A stretch of DNA of 64,000 nucleotides, taken from positions 1 through 64,000 of the forward strand of contig JADJBC010000001.1 in assembly GCA_016703945.1 (NCBI GenBank). Reading direction: 5' to 3'. Within the stretch, counting starts at the first letter, position 1. Each line of letters opens with the position of its first letter. The translations under genes were made by a program, and so were the position numbers. Source of the DNA: Candidatus Aalborgicola danicus. GTDB lineage: Bacteria > Pseudomonadota > Gammaproteobacteria > Burkholderiales > Burkholderiaceae_C. Shown here one piece after another: positions 1 to 9,267 of the stretch. Below the pieces are notes generated by a model. It worked only from the letters and a program-made list of their open reading frames with translations. It was not told where the DNA came from and searched no databases.

Positions 1-46
1 TCAGCCCTCGTGGAACTTGCGTAAGCTGCTATTTTTTGTAGCAAAC
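1..46 (-). repeat. Comamonadaceae-type intergenic repeat, copy A
   Basis: Starts tcagccctcgtgg and continues through gcgtaagctgct to a tagcaa end. It matches the other six copies in the window when those are read on the opposite strand. It may continue beyond the left edge. Function unknown. Confidence 0.6.
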
Positions 47-52
47 AAAAAT

Positions 53-478
53 TCATTGAAGCAACTCTGCAGATTGTTGGATTGTGCTCTGGGCCAACAA
101 CGCTGCGCTTCCGCGCAACTGCACGCCAAACACATTGCCGTTGGCCGCCTGCTGGAACTTCACTTCCGTCTTTCCATCTTTGGTAACGAAGGCGCCCGGC
201 GATAGGGCGACGAGCTCCACGTCTGCGTCGCCAGCGACGTCAGCGAACAGCCGCTGGCCTTTGCGCGATACCGTTAGCGTCTTTCCGTTGTCCAGCAAAT
301 ACTGCCCTTGAAATTCGCGCGCCTCGTCAAATGCCATCTTGAACGGGCTGTGAATGGTGCTCTGTACGGGCGACAGGGCAATAGTCGGCTGATGGCCGCC
401 TGTAACTTGCTGAGCTTGCGCGGCTGACACCGCGGCCAATGCAAAAGAGACGGCCATCAGAGTGATGATTGGTTTCAT
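53..478 (-). CDS. small exported protein of unknown function
   Basis: About 141 residues. The frame is open to 556, but the ATG at 478 is preferred: it has an AAAGGA ribosome site at good spacing and gives a clean signal peptide (MKPIITLMAVSFALAAVSA, cleavage near AQA-QQ). The mature part is short and beta-rich in appearance (repeated short hydrophobic strands, GKTLTVSRKGQRLFADVAGD), which suggests a small periplasmic beta domain. No catalytic motif is visible and I do not recognise a family. It stands alone, with 283 bp between its start and the cyclase gene end. Export is an inference from the N terminus; the function is unknown. Confidence 0.75.
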   Translation of the reverse strand: MKPIITLMAVSFALAAVSAAQAQQVTGGHQPTIALSPVQSTIHSPFKMAFDEAREFQGQYLLDNGKTLTVSRKGQRLFADVAGDADVELVALSPGAFVTKDGKTEVKFQQAANGNVFGVQLRGSAALLAQSTIQQSAELLQ

Positions 479-761
479 ACGATTCCTTTGAGTGATTGGG
501 TTGTCTTGATACCTGCTGATCCCCAGCGTGGTTTCAATTGCTGTGGGCACACGCAATGTATTTTTAAGACTGGTGGCGCGCCAGAGGCCTCAAGATGAAA
601 TGCAGATCTGGCCGATCTGTCGGCCTAAATGGGCGATGCGCTGGGACTCCGCGGCTGAAGATCACCGGGCTCGCGCGATGGTGCGAGCGTTGCGTTAGCT
701 AGCCGGACTGCCTGCATTGCCCTTTGGTGGCCCAGATGGGCACCGAGCCAATATCCTGCTC

Positions 762-2955
762 CTATTTGTCCGCCATCACAATCAAATCGTCCGCTGCGTC
801 CTGCTGCAGCCGCTGCACATGCAGGGTCACCAGCGGGTCCTTGGGGTATTGCAGCGCCAGTTGCTCGAACAGCACACGCGCACCTTGCAGGTCCTGGGTT
901 GAGCCGGGCCGCAACTTGAGCATGGCCGCGTCGTAGTCGGCTGAGGGCGCGCAGGCGTCCGCATCCAGGGTGGCGATGGGTGTAAAAACCTGCAGCGGCT
1001 GGCTTTTGCCTTTGAGCAGCAGGCGCCCGACCTCGCGAACGGCAACGCCCACACAGCCATCCAGCACGGCCTGCGACACACAGACCCGGGTTCCCAGGTG
1101 TTTGTTGACACTCTCCAGCCGGGCCGCGGTGTTGATGGGGTCCCCCAAGGCGCGGTAGTCAAACAGGGTCTTGCCACCGAAATTACCAACCAACACCTCG
1201 CCGCAATGCACACCAATGCGTGTTTGGCCCCAATTCACGCCCACGGCCTGTTGGCGCCGAGCGTAGGCGGTAGCAAAGGCGTCCATCTCCAGCGCACAGT
1301 CCAGCGCCCGCTGGCGGTGGTCTTCTTGCGGCACCGGTGCTGAGAACAGCACCGCCACTGCATCACCTACAAAGCGGTCCAGCGTGCCCTCGTGTTTGAA
1401 CACAATCACCAGCATGGCTTCCATATAGTCGTTCAGCAGGGACACCACCTGGGCCGGGTCGCTGGCTTCCATCATTGCGGTGAAGCCCTGCAGATCGGTG
1501 AACACAAAACTGCAGACCTGGCGCTGCCCGCCCAGGTGCAGTTGGTCCGGGTGCGCCACCAGATGGGCCACGCGGTTGGGCGACACATAACGCGAGAACG
1601 CCGTGCGCAGCCAGCGTTGCTGCCGTTCCGTGGACCAATGGTGAAAACCACTGGCCAGACCAAAGACCAGCACCATGGCCACGGCCGGGTTGCTGGCATC
1701 GAGCAACCAGCCACGCACGACAAAGGCATACCAGACCCCCGCACCCAGCAGGGCCAACAGCGCCAGCAGCGCCATTGCGCCGCGACGGGCCGACGCCGTC
1801 AACGCCACCGCGCCCAAGCCCAGGCAGCCGAGCGCCAACACCACCAGTTCCAGGGCAGCAGCCCAGGGCGGTCGTTGCAGGTATTGCTCCAATAACATTT
1901 GCTCCAGCGCCTGCGCGTGGGCCAACACACCCGGCATGGTGTAACCCATGGGGTTGGCGCGCACATCCATCAGCCCGGCCGCCGAGCTGCCCACCAACAC
2001 AATGTGGCCTTGCAGTTGGTCTAGTGCAACCTGCCGGTGGATGACGGCGTGGGCCGGCACCAGGCGTTGGGGCTGCTCTTGGGTGTAGTGCAACCAGACT
2101 TCACCCTGGGTGTTGGTGGGCACCGTGTAGTTGCCGATGCGCACATCCTGAATGCCGGTTGCTTCACTGCGCACCAGGTAATTGCGTGCGCCCTGGGCGA
2201 ACCCGCAAGGCCTCGGCACTCAGGCTGGGCACCAGTTCCTTGCCCACCCGCAAAAACAGCGGTGCGCGGCGCACCACACCGTCACCATCGGGCGCCGCAT
2301 TCAGTGCCCCTACCCCTTGCGCCTGTGCCAGCAAACCCGGCAGGGGCCAGAGCACATCGTCAAAACCTTGCACGATGCTGCTTGCATCGGCCGGCCCGGA
2401 GCGCACAACACGAAAGGGCAACGCGGCTGGCGCCGATGCAATCGGCGGCATGGCGCTCGCTTGCGTAGTACGCAGCAAGCTGCTGCCCAACACCACTGGC
2501 CGGTCTGTCAAATGCTGTGCCAGGCTGGTATCAGGGTCGGGCAAACCGCTGAGCAAGGCACTGACCTGGGGGTTGTTCCACTGCTGCGCCATGGCGGCGG
2601 GGGCAGTCCGGTCGGGCTCGGTCAGCAACACGTCAAACGCGATGGCCAGTACACCGGCCTCGTGCAGGCGGTCAATCAGTTCGGCAATGCGGGTGCGTGG
2701 CCACGGCCACTGGCCCAAAGACTTCAGCGATGCTTCGTCGATGTCCACCACCCGCACCGCCACCGGTGTGTAGGGCCTGGGATGCCAGCGTTGAAACTGG
2801 TCAAACTGGGCCAGCCTCAGGTTCTGCACCACCAAGGGCTCCACCAGCCAAAGTGCCAAAACTGCCAGCGTGGCGAGCGTGACCAGCAACATGCCCCACA
2901 GTGACCTGGTAACCCCTGGCAGTGACTTGGTCGACGGCTTGTTCCGGACTTTCAT
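762..2955 (-). pseudogene. CHASE2 domain / class III adenylate cyclase, frameshifted
   Basis: Two overlapping frames together make one ~730-residue protein. The upstream frame (stop 2164) has a transmembrane helix near residues 20-40 and a CHASE2 sensor domain (VRVVDIDEASLKSLGQWPWP). The downstream frame continues CHASE2, then three C-terminal membrane helices, then a class III nucleotide cyclase domain. Both metal-binding Asp regions are visible (FTDLQGFTA and DRFVGDAVAVLF), followed by DYRALGDPINTAARLE. The frames join near 2202-2204, where one extra base in a CCC run on the plus strand explains the shift. The ATG at 2955 is chosen because it lies 19 bp after the cNMP-binding gene; a TTG at 2997 is the only upstream alternative. 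It probably makes cAMP in response to an extracytoplasmic signal. True loss of function versus sequencing error cannot be decided here. Confidence 0.8.
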
Positions 2956-2974
2956 ATCGGCGTGTAGTGGTTGC

Positions 2975-3580
2975 CTATTTGGGCATGAGATGGTCAATTT
3001 CCTGCTGCATGGCCTTGGTCAACTGCACATACATTTTCAGCTTGGAGGTGTTGTCGCGCAAACGGTCTCCAATACGCATGGAAATGGCGATCATCAACTT
3101 GGCGCATATTTTGGGGTAGTCGTCCAGCAAGCGCAGAATGTCTTCGCGTGTCAGCACAGCGCATTGCAAATCGGTGCTGGCGGTGCAGGATGCCGAGCGC
3201 GGAAGACCATCGATCAAGCCCAGGTCCCCATGCATGCTGCCTGGGCCCAAAACGGTCACCGTGATGGGGGACACGCGGCTGACCACAATGGTTTCCACGG
3301 TCACTTCACCCGTGAGCACCAGAACCATGAAGCCGGTGTTGTGAACCTCGCCCTCACGAATGAACACTGTGCCCTGGGCAATCTGCAAGGCTCGCATATA
3401 CCGAACCACAACCAGGGTTTCTTCCGGGCTGAGCTGCAACAGTGCCGATGGCACAGCCAGCATTTCTGCCGCCATGGCCATGGCATGGCGCGCAAACGCG
3501 TCACTGGTCAACTGAAATTCGCCATCATCGGGCGCCCCGCGCCATCGCGAGATTACTCTCTGAACAAATTTCTTTAACAT
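2975..3580 (-). CDS. cyclic nucleotide-binding domain protein
   Basis: About 201 residues from the ATG at 3580; the frame extends to 3634, and neither start has a strong ribosome site. The central ~120 residues are a Crp-type cNMP-binding barrel: a VFIREGEVHNTGFMVLVLTGEV core, then GPGSMHGDLGLIDGLPRSAS, the phosphate-binding cassette with its Arg. No helix-turn-helix follows, only a helical tail (SKLKMYVQLTKAMQQEIDHL), so it is probably a stand-alone sensor or adaptor rather than a transcription factor. It is the first gene of a two-gene unit with the CHASE2 cyclase 19 bp downstream, so it is likely a receptor for the cAMP that cyclase would make. This pairing is inference from context. Confidence 0.8.
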   Translation of the reverse strand: MLKKFVQRVISRWRGAPDDGEFQLTSDAFARHAMAMAAEMLAVPSALLQLSPEETLVVVRYMRALQIAQGTVFIREGEVHNTGFMVLVLTGEVTVETIVVSRVSPITVTVLGPGSMHGDLGLIDGLPRSASCTASTDLQCAVLTREDILRLLDDYPKICAKLMIAISMRIGDRLRDNTSKLKMYVQLTKAMQQEIDHLMPK

Positions 3581-3689
3581 AGGGGTTTTGTGACGCAAGG
3601 CAGTCGGCGAGGGCGATACCCAATTTTGCAGCATCCAGAGGTCAAAGCGGGGTCGCCAGCGATAGAAACAGTTTCAAAGGAAAACCGGT

Positions 3690-5054
3690 ATGGCACTCTC
3701 CACCGTCAACCGCATCATCACCCTGTTCGACGACGCCTTGTCTGCCGTGTCGGCTTCAATCAGCATGGCTGAAACCGAACAACTGGGCATGCTGGTGCAC
3801 CACGCCATGGAGTCCAAAACACGCGCCTACCACACGGCCGCCCATGTTTTTGGCATGTGTGAGGCCATGAACCCGCGTCAAGTGCTGGCGGCCTTGTTCC
3901 ATGACGTCGTGTATTACCAATTGGACGGTGGATTTCCGCAAAAATGCCGTCCCCTGGTGGAGGGTTTTACCCGCAGCGAGGGCGATACCCTGGTGCTGCA
4001 ACCCGTTGACACCGACGACACCGCTGTCGCGCTGTGTATGGCAGTGTTCGGATTTGCACCGGGTCAGGTGCTGCCGCTGTACTGCGGCATGAACGAGTTT
4101 CTCAGTGCCGTGGTCGCAGCCCGACTGCTGCAGCCGCACCTGAAACCTGACGACCTGTTGGCGGTGGTGGCCTGCATTGAATCCACCATCCCGTTTCGCC
4201 AGCCAGACGCAGACGGCCACACGGCGCTGCAGCGACTGGCAAAGCGGGTCGAGCAGCAATACCGTGTTTTGTACCCTGACAGCTCGGCAGAAAGTGTGCA
4301 GACCTGGGTCACTCAACTGGTGTGGGACGCCGTCAAACTCGCCAACCGTGATGTCAGTAGTTTCGCGGTTACCGATCCTGGGCTCTTTTTGTCCAGTACC
4401 TGGCTCTTGATCGAGGAGTCCAATGCGCCGCTCAAGGTGGCTGGCATGTACAACTTGCAAGAGTACCGCCACGGCCTGACCCGCATGGATGGTTTTCTGC
4501 GGGGCTTGGACCCAGACAACGTTTTCCAGCAGTTCCAGGGTCTGCCCACCGATGACGAGATGACCAACCTGCGCACGGTTGCGCGTCGCAACATTGGTTT
4601 TGCCAGTGACTTTCTGGGCGCAAAAATCACGTCCATTGCCATCATTGAAGCCATGGCCCTGTGCACCGGAACCGATGGTCCGATCTCCATGTTCCTCGGT
4701 GACATTCGCAGCACCTATGGTCGCCCGGACCGGGTGGACGATTTTTTGCCCGAGGCGCCGCATACCGAGGTGTTGAACCCCGACTTGCTACGTGTGTTCG
4801 AAAAGGGACGCACGCTGGAGTCATCCAACGACCTGACCACCTCGCCCATTACGGCCTTTGTGTACCGTTACATCGGCCACGCTGGCACCCAGCAGGCGCT
4901 GGACCATGCCCGCGCAATGTTCAGCGGCGCCATCACACCGCTGGACTTTTTGCGGGTCCTGAACCGGGACATGGTGTGCGACATCTTGCGTGCCAGCGCT
5001 GGCATAGCACCCTCACGCCGCACAGCATTGAAGTTGCTGGAGCAGACACTTTAG
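3690..5054 (+). CDS. HD-domain-like protein of unknown function
   Basis: 454 residues, ATG at 3690 preceded by AAAGGAAAA. Residues 45-75 carry YHTAAHV and, about 20 residues later, ALFHDVVYYQ. This His...His...His-Asp spacing (H48, H52, H71-D72) resembles metal-dependent HD phosphohydrolases of the COG4339 type. The rest is mostly helical, with no further motif that I recognise. No signal peptide or membrane helix, so probably cytoplasmic. It is divergent from the cNMP-binding gene, with 109 bp between the starts, and could share its regulation. HD proteins often hydrolyse nucleotides or cyclic nucleotides; placement beside a cyclase pair fits such a role, but that is inference. Confidence 0.65.
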   Translation: MALSTVNRIITLFDDALSAVSASISMAETEQLGMLVHHAMESKTRAYHTAAHVFGMCEAMNPRQVLAALFHDVVYYQLDGGFPQKCRPLVEGFTRSEGDTLVLQPVDTDDTAVALCMAVFGFAPGQVLPLYCGMNEFLSAVVAARLLQPHLKPDDLLAVVACIESTIPFRQPDADGHTALQRLAKRVEQQYRVLYPDSSAESVQTWVTQLVWDAVKLANRDVSSFAVTDPGLFLSSTWLLIEESNAPLKVAGMYNLQEYRHGLTRMDGFLRGLDPDNVFQQFQGLPTDDEMTNLRTVARRNIGFASDFLGAKITSIAIIEAMALCTGTDGPISMFLGDIRSTYGRPDRVDDFLPEAPHTEVLNPDLLRVFEKGRTLESSNDLTTSPITAFVYRYIGHAGTQQALDHARAMFSGAITPLDFLRVLNRDMVCDILRASAGIAPSRRTALKLLEQTL

Positions 5055-5089
5055 GGGGTTCCCCAGAAAGTTCTTGGTCAATTGTGCTT

Positions 5090-5135
5090 CTAGCCCTCGT
5101 GGAATATGCGCAAGCAGCTATCATATTTATAGCAA
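5090..5135 (-). repeat. Comamonadaceae-type intergenic repeat, copy B
   Basis: Contains ctagccctcgtggaatatg, then cgcaagcagctatca and a tagcaa end, the same layout as copy A. It lies between convergent genes ending at 5054 and 5227. Confidence 0.7.
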
Positions 5136-5226
5136 CTGCTAGAATATGGAGTATGCTTGACGATTGATTGACCAGCGCAATGTTTGGTCTATCCGGTGAC
5201 CCCGTCAGTGGCGAAAGGCATGTTCT

Positions 5227-6447
5227 TTAGTTTGCCGTCAATTCTTCTACTTGGCGGCGGGCGGTTTCCGCGTCTTTTCCATATTCCGCCAGGTAGCGCT
5301 GGCGTTCTTCGCTGGTCCACTCCGCCGCAGAAAAACGCTCTTTGGTGTACTTGCCACTGACATGCACCACACCCACTTGCCGGGCCATGGTGGCACGGTC
5401 GGGAAACTGGTCGGGTATCAGCAGGAAACCGTCTACATCGCGCAGCCGCAAGGGAAATGCCGGGTTTTTGTCGACCACCAGCGCACCAAAAACCTGCAGC
5501 TTGAACTCCCGGTTGCCAACGGCCACTTCTTCATTGAACTGCAGCAGCGCAAACGGCACGCCATTGGCATCATCCACACGGCCGCTGACCACGTAGCGCC
5601 CGGCCTGGCGCACATTGGCCTTGACATAGAAGTTGAGCGAGCCGCCTTCCAGCGCCTCACGCACACCCGCCCAGGTGGCGGGTGCATCGGGACTGTAGAC
5701 CACGTCAAAATGCACCACACCCTGCTGTGCGTCGCTGGATATCTCAGCCAGCAAACGGATGGTTCCGGAATACGCGCGAAAGCCTTGGTTGGCGGGTAGC
5801 AAGACGGCCGAATACGTACCGTCCAGCGCCACGTCATCACCACCGCTGCCATCGTCGGCAAACCGCACGGACGTCTGTATCAACTTGATGGGAGTGCGCG
5901 AGTCGGGAATGGTCTGTGCCGATGCACTGCGCACCACCAGCGGCAATGATCGTCCGTTCTCATCAACCGCCGCTACGGTGAATTTGACACTTTCCGCGCC
6001 ACTCAGAAACACACGTTCCTGGGTGGTGCGCAAACGCACGCCTTTGACCACTTCCCCTTTGGCATTGATCAGCTTGACCTCTTCGGCTATGGGCGCAAAG
6101 GGGCGGACCTGATCCGGGTGCTCAGCAATCGGCCGTGAGTCGTAGGGGTAACGTGTGGCGTCGCGGTAGGTCGCATAGGTGTGCTCGGCCCGCTCATAAC
6201 GACCACGCCACAAGGCCAGTTGCTCCTGGCGAGCTTTTAACCCGGCGGGGCTATAGGGTCCATTGGCCCCGGCTCCATCCGCTGACGCGCCAGAACCAGC
6301 GGCACTGCCTGAGGCCGAACCAACCGTGGTGCCGTTACCCTGCCCGGCTCCGGCGCTGCGGTCGGACTCACTGCCCGACAAGTACCAGCCTACGGCAGCA
6401 ACAAACACTGCCGCACTGGCCAGCCCGAATACCGTGCGCGGATTCAA
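5227..6447 (-). CDS. exported or membrane-anchored beta-sandwich protein, unknown function
   Basis: About 406 residues with an N-terminal hydrophobic helix (TVFGLASAAVFVAAVGWYL) followed by a Gly/Ser/Ala-rich linker to about residue 65. The body is beta-rich, with a segment like choice-of-anchor modules (GRYVVSGRVDDANG, VHFDVVYSPDAPATW) and a charged helical C terminus. The start is a TTG at 6447; a stop codon lies only two codons upstream, so the gene cannot begin earlier. It sits 32 bp after the gene ending at 6480 on the same strand, suggesting one transcript. Both products appear exported, so they may work together in the envelope or outside it. No enzymatic motif seen. Confidence 0.7.
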   Translation of the reverse strand: MNPRTVFGLASAAVFVAAVGWYLSGSESDRSAGAGQGNGTTVGSASGSAAGSGASADGAGANGPYSPAGLKARQEQLALWRGRYERAEHTYATYRDATRYPYDSRPIAEHPDQVRPFAPIAEEVKLINAKGEVVKGVRLRTTQERVFLSGAESVKFTVAAVDENGRSLPLVVRSASAQTIPDSRTPIKLIQTSVRFADDGSGGDDVALDGTYSAVLLPANQGFRAYSGTIRLLAEISSDAQQGVVHFDVVYSPDAPATWAGVREALEGGSLNFYVKANVRQAGRYVVSGRVDDANGVPFALLQFNEEVAVGNREFKLQVFGALVVDKNPAFPLRLRDVDGFLLIPDQFPDRATMARQVGVVHVSGKYTKERFSAAEWTSEERQRYLAEYGKDAETARRQVEELTAN

Positions 6448-6479
6448 AATTCACGCCGCACGCGCAAGACCCCGGGCGC

Positions 6480-7391
6480 TCAGTTGGCGTTGGCCGCCAT
6501 GTCGGCACGCACTTTGGACACCACCCCACCCCAGTTGCCATTGGTGTAGTGGTTCAAAGCCTCGGCATCATCACGGAATGCCACGGTGTGGTAACTCCAC
6601 TTGGCCTTGCCGCCTTCGTTGGCAGCTGTGCCCAGCTTCAGGTCATTGCAGAACCAGTCTGAAGGGTTGCAGAAGCCCGCTCCACCACTGCCAGAAACAC
6701 CACCCGCCGAGTGATAGGCCACGGCCTCATCGTCCTGACCCGGCAACACACCGGAGTACAGCGTGCCTTTGGCACCCGCGTACATATAGAACCATTTGGC
6801 GCGGGTCTGGTTGTGGTCATACAGGGCGCGGGCGGTGGCAGTTTTGAGGTCGGATGTCAGCGGGTCCGATACGGCCCAGCTACCGACATTGGCCAATTCG
6901 CTGCCGCCGCCAGCACCGGCCGCCACGTCCACCCATTTGATGTTCCACCCGGTTTGGGTCGTGCCATCGCTGTTGCCACAGACGCCAGAGGCATTGGGCG
7001 TGGCGTTTTTCTTGCTACGGGCGCTGCCACCATAGAGCGACAACGCGTAGCCAATTTGCAGGTTGCCGGCACTGTGCGCGGCGATGTAACACCAGTTGGT
7101 GCCGGTGCAATAACAATCCAGCGCGTCGCGGACGCGGTAGTTTTGGTCGGACACACGGCTAAAGCCGTCCCAATTGACCGACTTCTTGTTCACACCAGCC
7201 GCCGTGCTGGCTGGGCCCCAGTAGGTGAAGTCCGCATGGTTGCCTGGCTGCGCGGTGTTGCTGCGGCCATTGATCCACAGCGTGTAATTGGTGGCATACA
7301 CACCCGCCGCCGCAAACAGCAACAAGGCCAATGAAGATGCAATCACGCGCGCAGGGCGCAGTCTGAACGAGGACAACCAACCAGTACGCAT
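6480..7391 (-). CDS. exported alpha/beta-hydrolase-like protein
   Basis: 303 residues, ATG at 7391 preceded by AAGGAG. The N terminus is a signal sequence (ARVIASSLALLLFAAAGVYA). The mature part has YIAAHSAGNLQIGYAL, which resembles the nucleophile elbow (G-x-S-x-G with Ala in the first place) of lipases and alpha/beta hydrolases. A late His (WSYHTVAFRDDAEALNHY) could complete a triad. Several Cys pairs (CYC, NWCY, GFCNPSDWFCND) suggest disulfides, consistent with a periplasmic or secreted location. It leads a two-gene unit with the exported protein at 5227-6447. The hydrolase assignment rests on one motif and is tentative; substrate unknown. Confidence 0.65.
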   Translation of the reverse strand: MRTGWLSSFRLRPARVIASSLALLLFAAAGVYATNYTLWINGRSNTAQPGNHADFTYWGPASTAAGVNKKSVNWDGFSRVSDQNYRVRDALDCYCTGTNWCYIAAHSAGNLQIGYALSLYGGSARSKKNATPNASGVCGNSDGTTQTGWNIKWVDVAAGAGGGSELANVGSWAVSDPLTSDLKTATARALYDHNQTRAKWFYMYAGAKGTLYSGVLPGQDDEAVAYHSAGGVSGSGGAGFCNPSDWFCNDLKLGTAANEGGKAKWSYHTVAFRDDAEALNHYTNGNWGGVVSKVRADMAANAN

Positions 7392-7503
7392 GAGAAACTC
7401 CTTGAATCTGGATTCACACTTTGAGGGTGCGCTAGTGTCGCGAAGGCGTCAATCACCGACAACTGGGGAATACCCGCACTTCCCGCCTTCTAGATGCCTA
7501 CCC

Positions 7504-7929
7504 CTAGGACAGCCTGTAGGTTTCCAGATGGATGCTGGTTTCAGTGTTGCTAATGCCCTTGAGCAGGCGAATACGCTCCAGCACCTTGGCTAACTCTTGC
7601 AAGGACTCCGCGCGCAATTCAGCCAACAAATCCCAACGGCCATTGGTGTCGTGCAGGGTGGCCACACCCGGTTCACCCAACAGGCTGGCGATGACAGCAC
7701 GGGTTTGGTTGCCGTCCACCGCAATACTCATCCAGGCCTTGATGGCGTTGTGCTGTACATCGGGACGCAGACGTACGGTGTAACCAACGATGACTCCATC
7801 GTCTTCGAGCCGACGGATACGGTTGGTCACCGTGCCCCTCGACACCTTCAACTTGGCCGCCAGCGCCGCCACGGTCAAACGCGCGTCTTGGCGCAGCAAC
7901 GACATCAGCTTGTGATCAATTTCATCCAT
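7504..7929 (-). CDS. Lrp/AsnC family transcriptional regulator
   Basis: 141 residues, normal Lrp length. The N-terminal ~60 residues form the AsnC-type winged helix-turn-helix (DEIDHKLMSLLRQDARLT, then VSRGTVTNRIRRLEDDGVI). The rest is the RAM ligand-binding domain (GRWDLLAELRAESLQEL). Lrp-family proteins sense amino acids as octamers and usually control a neighbouring gene. This one is divergent from an ornithine cyclodeaminase gene, with 134 bp between the starts, so control of ornithine or proline metabolism is likely. The start at 7929 fits the family N terminus (MDEID). Confidence 0.92.
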   Translation of the reverse strand: MDEIDHKLMSLLRQDARLTVAALAAKLKVSRGTVTNRIRRLEDDGVIVGYTVRLRPDVQHNAIKAWMSIAVDGNQTRAVIASLLGEPGVATLHDTNGRWDLLAELRAESLQELAKVLERIRLLKGISNTETSIHLETYRLS

Positions 7930-7950
7930 TTTGGCAATTTACCATGCCAT

Positions 7951-7966
7951 TTAGTCAATAAACTAA
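7951..7966. promoter_or_regulatory. candidate Lrp-type operator in divergent spacer
   Basis: TTAGTCAATAAACTAA: 5-bp inverted arms around an AT-rich centre, in the only region between the lrp-like gene and ocd. It resembles the AT-rich dyads bound by Lrp/AsnC proteins. Binding is inference. Confidence 0.35.
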
Positions 7967-8063
7967 CTATTCTTAAGCAAAACTGTCGATTGTTATTGTT
8001 TTGATGGCCAGCCATACTTCTCCCCATCGCTTGCAGTCCCTGCAAACCCTGAGGAGACACACC

Positions 8064-9167
8064 ATGAAAACAACATCCAAAAGCCGCCAACAAACCTTGT
8101 TCCTGAGCCCCCAGGACATCGCCAGCATCATCGACCGGGTCGGTATTTCCACCGCCCTGCAAGGCATGGCCTCCTATATTCGGCAAGACTTTCTGCGCTG
8201 GCAAAGTTTCGACAAATCGGCCCGTCTGGCGGCGCACTCCAAGGATGGTGTGATTGAGTTGATGCCCATCGCCGATGCCAACACCTACACCTTCAAGTAC
8301 GTCAACGGCCACCCCAAGAACACCGCCAAAGGTTTGTCCACCGTGATGGCGTTTGGCGTTCTGGCGGAAGTCGACACCGGTTTTCCGCTGCTGATCAGCG
8401 AGTTGACGCTTACCACGGCCATGCGCACTGCGGCCACATCGGCGGTGGCGGCACGCGCCCTGGCCCGCCCCAACAGCCGTGTCATGGCCCTGATTGGCAA
8501 TGGCGCACAAAGCGAGTTCCAGGCCCTGGCGTTTCACCACTTGGTGGGCATTGAAGAAGTCCGCCTGTTTGACGTCGATACCCGCGCGACCACCAAGTTG
8601 ATGCGTAACCTGCACAACAACCCGGATGCATCAGGCTTGCGCCTGGTGGTCTGCAGCAGCACCGCCGAGGCCGTGCGTGGCTCGGACATTGTGACCACGG
8701 TAACTGCCGACAAGACCAATGCCACCATCATCACCCCCGATATGCTGGAGCCCGGCATGCACATCAACGGCGTGGGCGGAGACTGCCCCGGCAAGACCGA
8801 AATCCATGGGGACGTGTTGCGCGCGGCCAAGGTGTTTGTGGAGTACGAACCCCAGACCCGTATCGAAGGCGACCTGCAGCAAATGGACACTGACTTTGCC
8901 GTCACTGAAATCTGGCGAGTGCTGGCGGGCCAGGTTGACGGGCGTGACAACGATGCACAAATCACCTTCTTCGACTCCGTGGGTTTTGCCATGGAAGACT
9001 TCTCGGCCCTGCGGTATGTGCACGACTTGGCACAAGCCAAACACATTGGCGCCGCCATTCCGCTGATTCCAGTGTTGGACGACCCGAAAGACCTCTACCA
9101 GTTGATCCGGCCCGCCACGCCGGTCCCGATGGTCCAGGCCATCGAGATGCAGGAAGCCTTTGCGTGA
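8064..9167 (+). CDS. ocd: ornithine cyclodeaminase
   Basis: 367 residues from the ATG at 8064, preceded by GAGGAG. The frame opens upstream at 8001, but that start has no ribosome site. Family features: KYVNGHPKNTAKGLSTVMAF near the N terminus, ARALARPNSRVMALIGNGAQ (Rossmann NAD-binding glycine-rich turn, as in mu-crystallin/ocd proteins), and GVGGDCPGKTE with the conserved Asp. The enzyme converts L-ornithine to L-proline and ammonia in the cytosol, using bound NAD as redox cofactor. Divergent from an Lrp-type regulator, which probably induces it when ornithine or another amino acid is present. Length and motifs are complete, and I see no damage. Confidence 0.9.
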   Translation: MKTTSKSRQQTLFLSPQDIASIIDRVGISTALQGMASYIRQDFLRWQSFDKSARLAAHSKDGVIELMPIADANTYTFKYVNGHPKNTAKGLSTVMAFGVLAEVDTGFPLLISELTLTTAMRTAATSAVAARALARPNSRVMALIGNGAQSEFQALAFHHLVGIEEVRLFDVDTRATTKLMRNLHNNPDASGLRLVVCSSTAEAVRGSDIVTTVTADKTNATIITPDMLEPGMHINGVGGDCPGKTEIHGDVLRAAKVFVEYEPQTRIEGDLQQMDTDFAVTEIWRVLAGQVDGRDNDAQITFFDSVGFAMEDFSALRYVHDLAQAKHIGAAIPLIPVLDDPKDLYQLIRPATPVPMVQAIEMQEAFA

Positions 9168-9196
9168 CATCCCGGTTGGCGGTTCAGGAGCAATGT

Positions 9197-9239
9197 ACTA
9201 CCAAATTCATAGCTGCTCACGCAGTATCTACGTGGGATA
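9197..9239 (+). repeat. Comamonadaceae-type intergenic repeat, copy C
   Basis: Diverged copy: ccaaattcatagctgctcac then gcagtatctacgtgggat. It lies between the convergent ocd and aldo-keto reductase genes. Confidence 0.55.
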
Positions 9240-9267
9240 AACGGTGTTTTGGTTTAAATAATTCGCA

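Noticed and set aside
3756..4763. 335-residue minus-strand open frame
   Set aside because: Antisense to the HD-like gene, His/Gln/Gly-rich without any domain; shadow.
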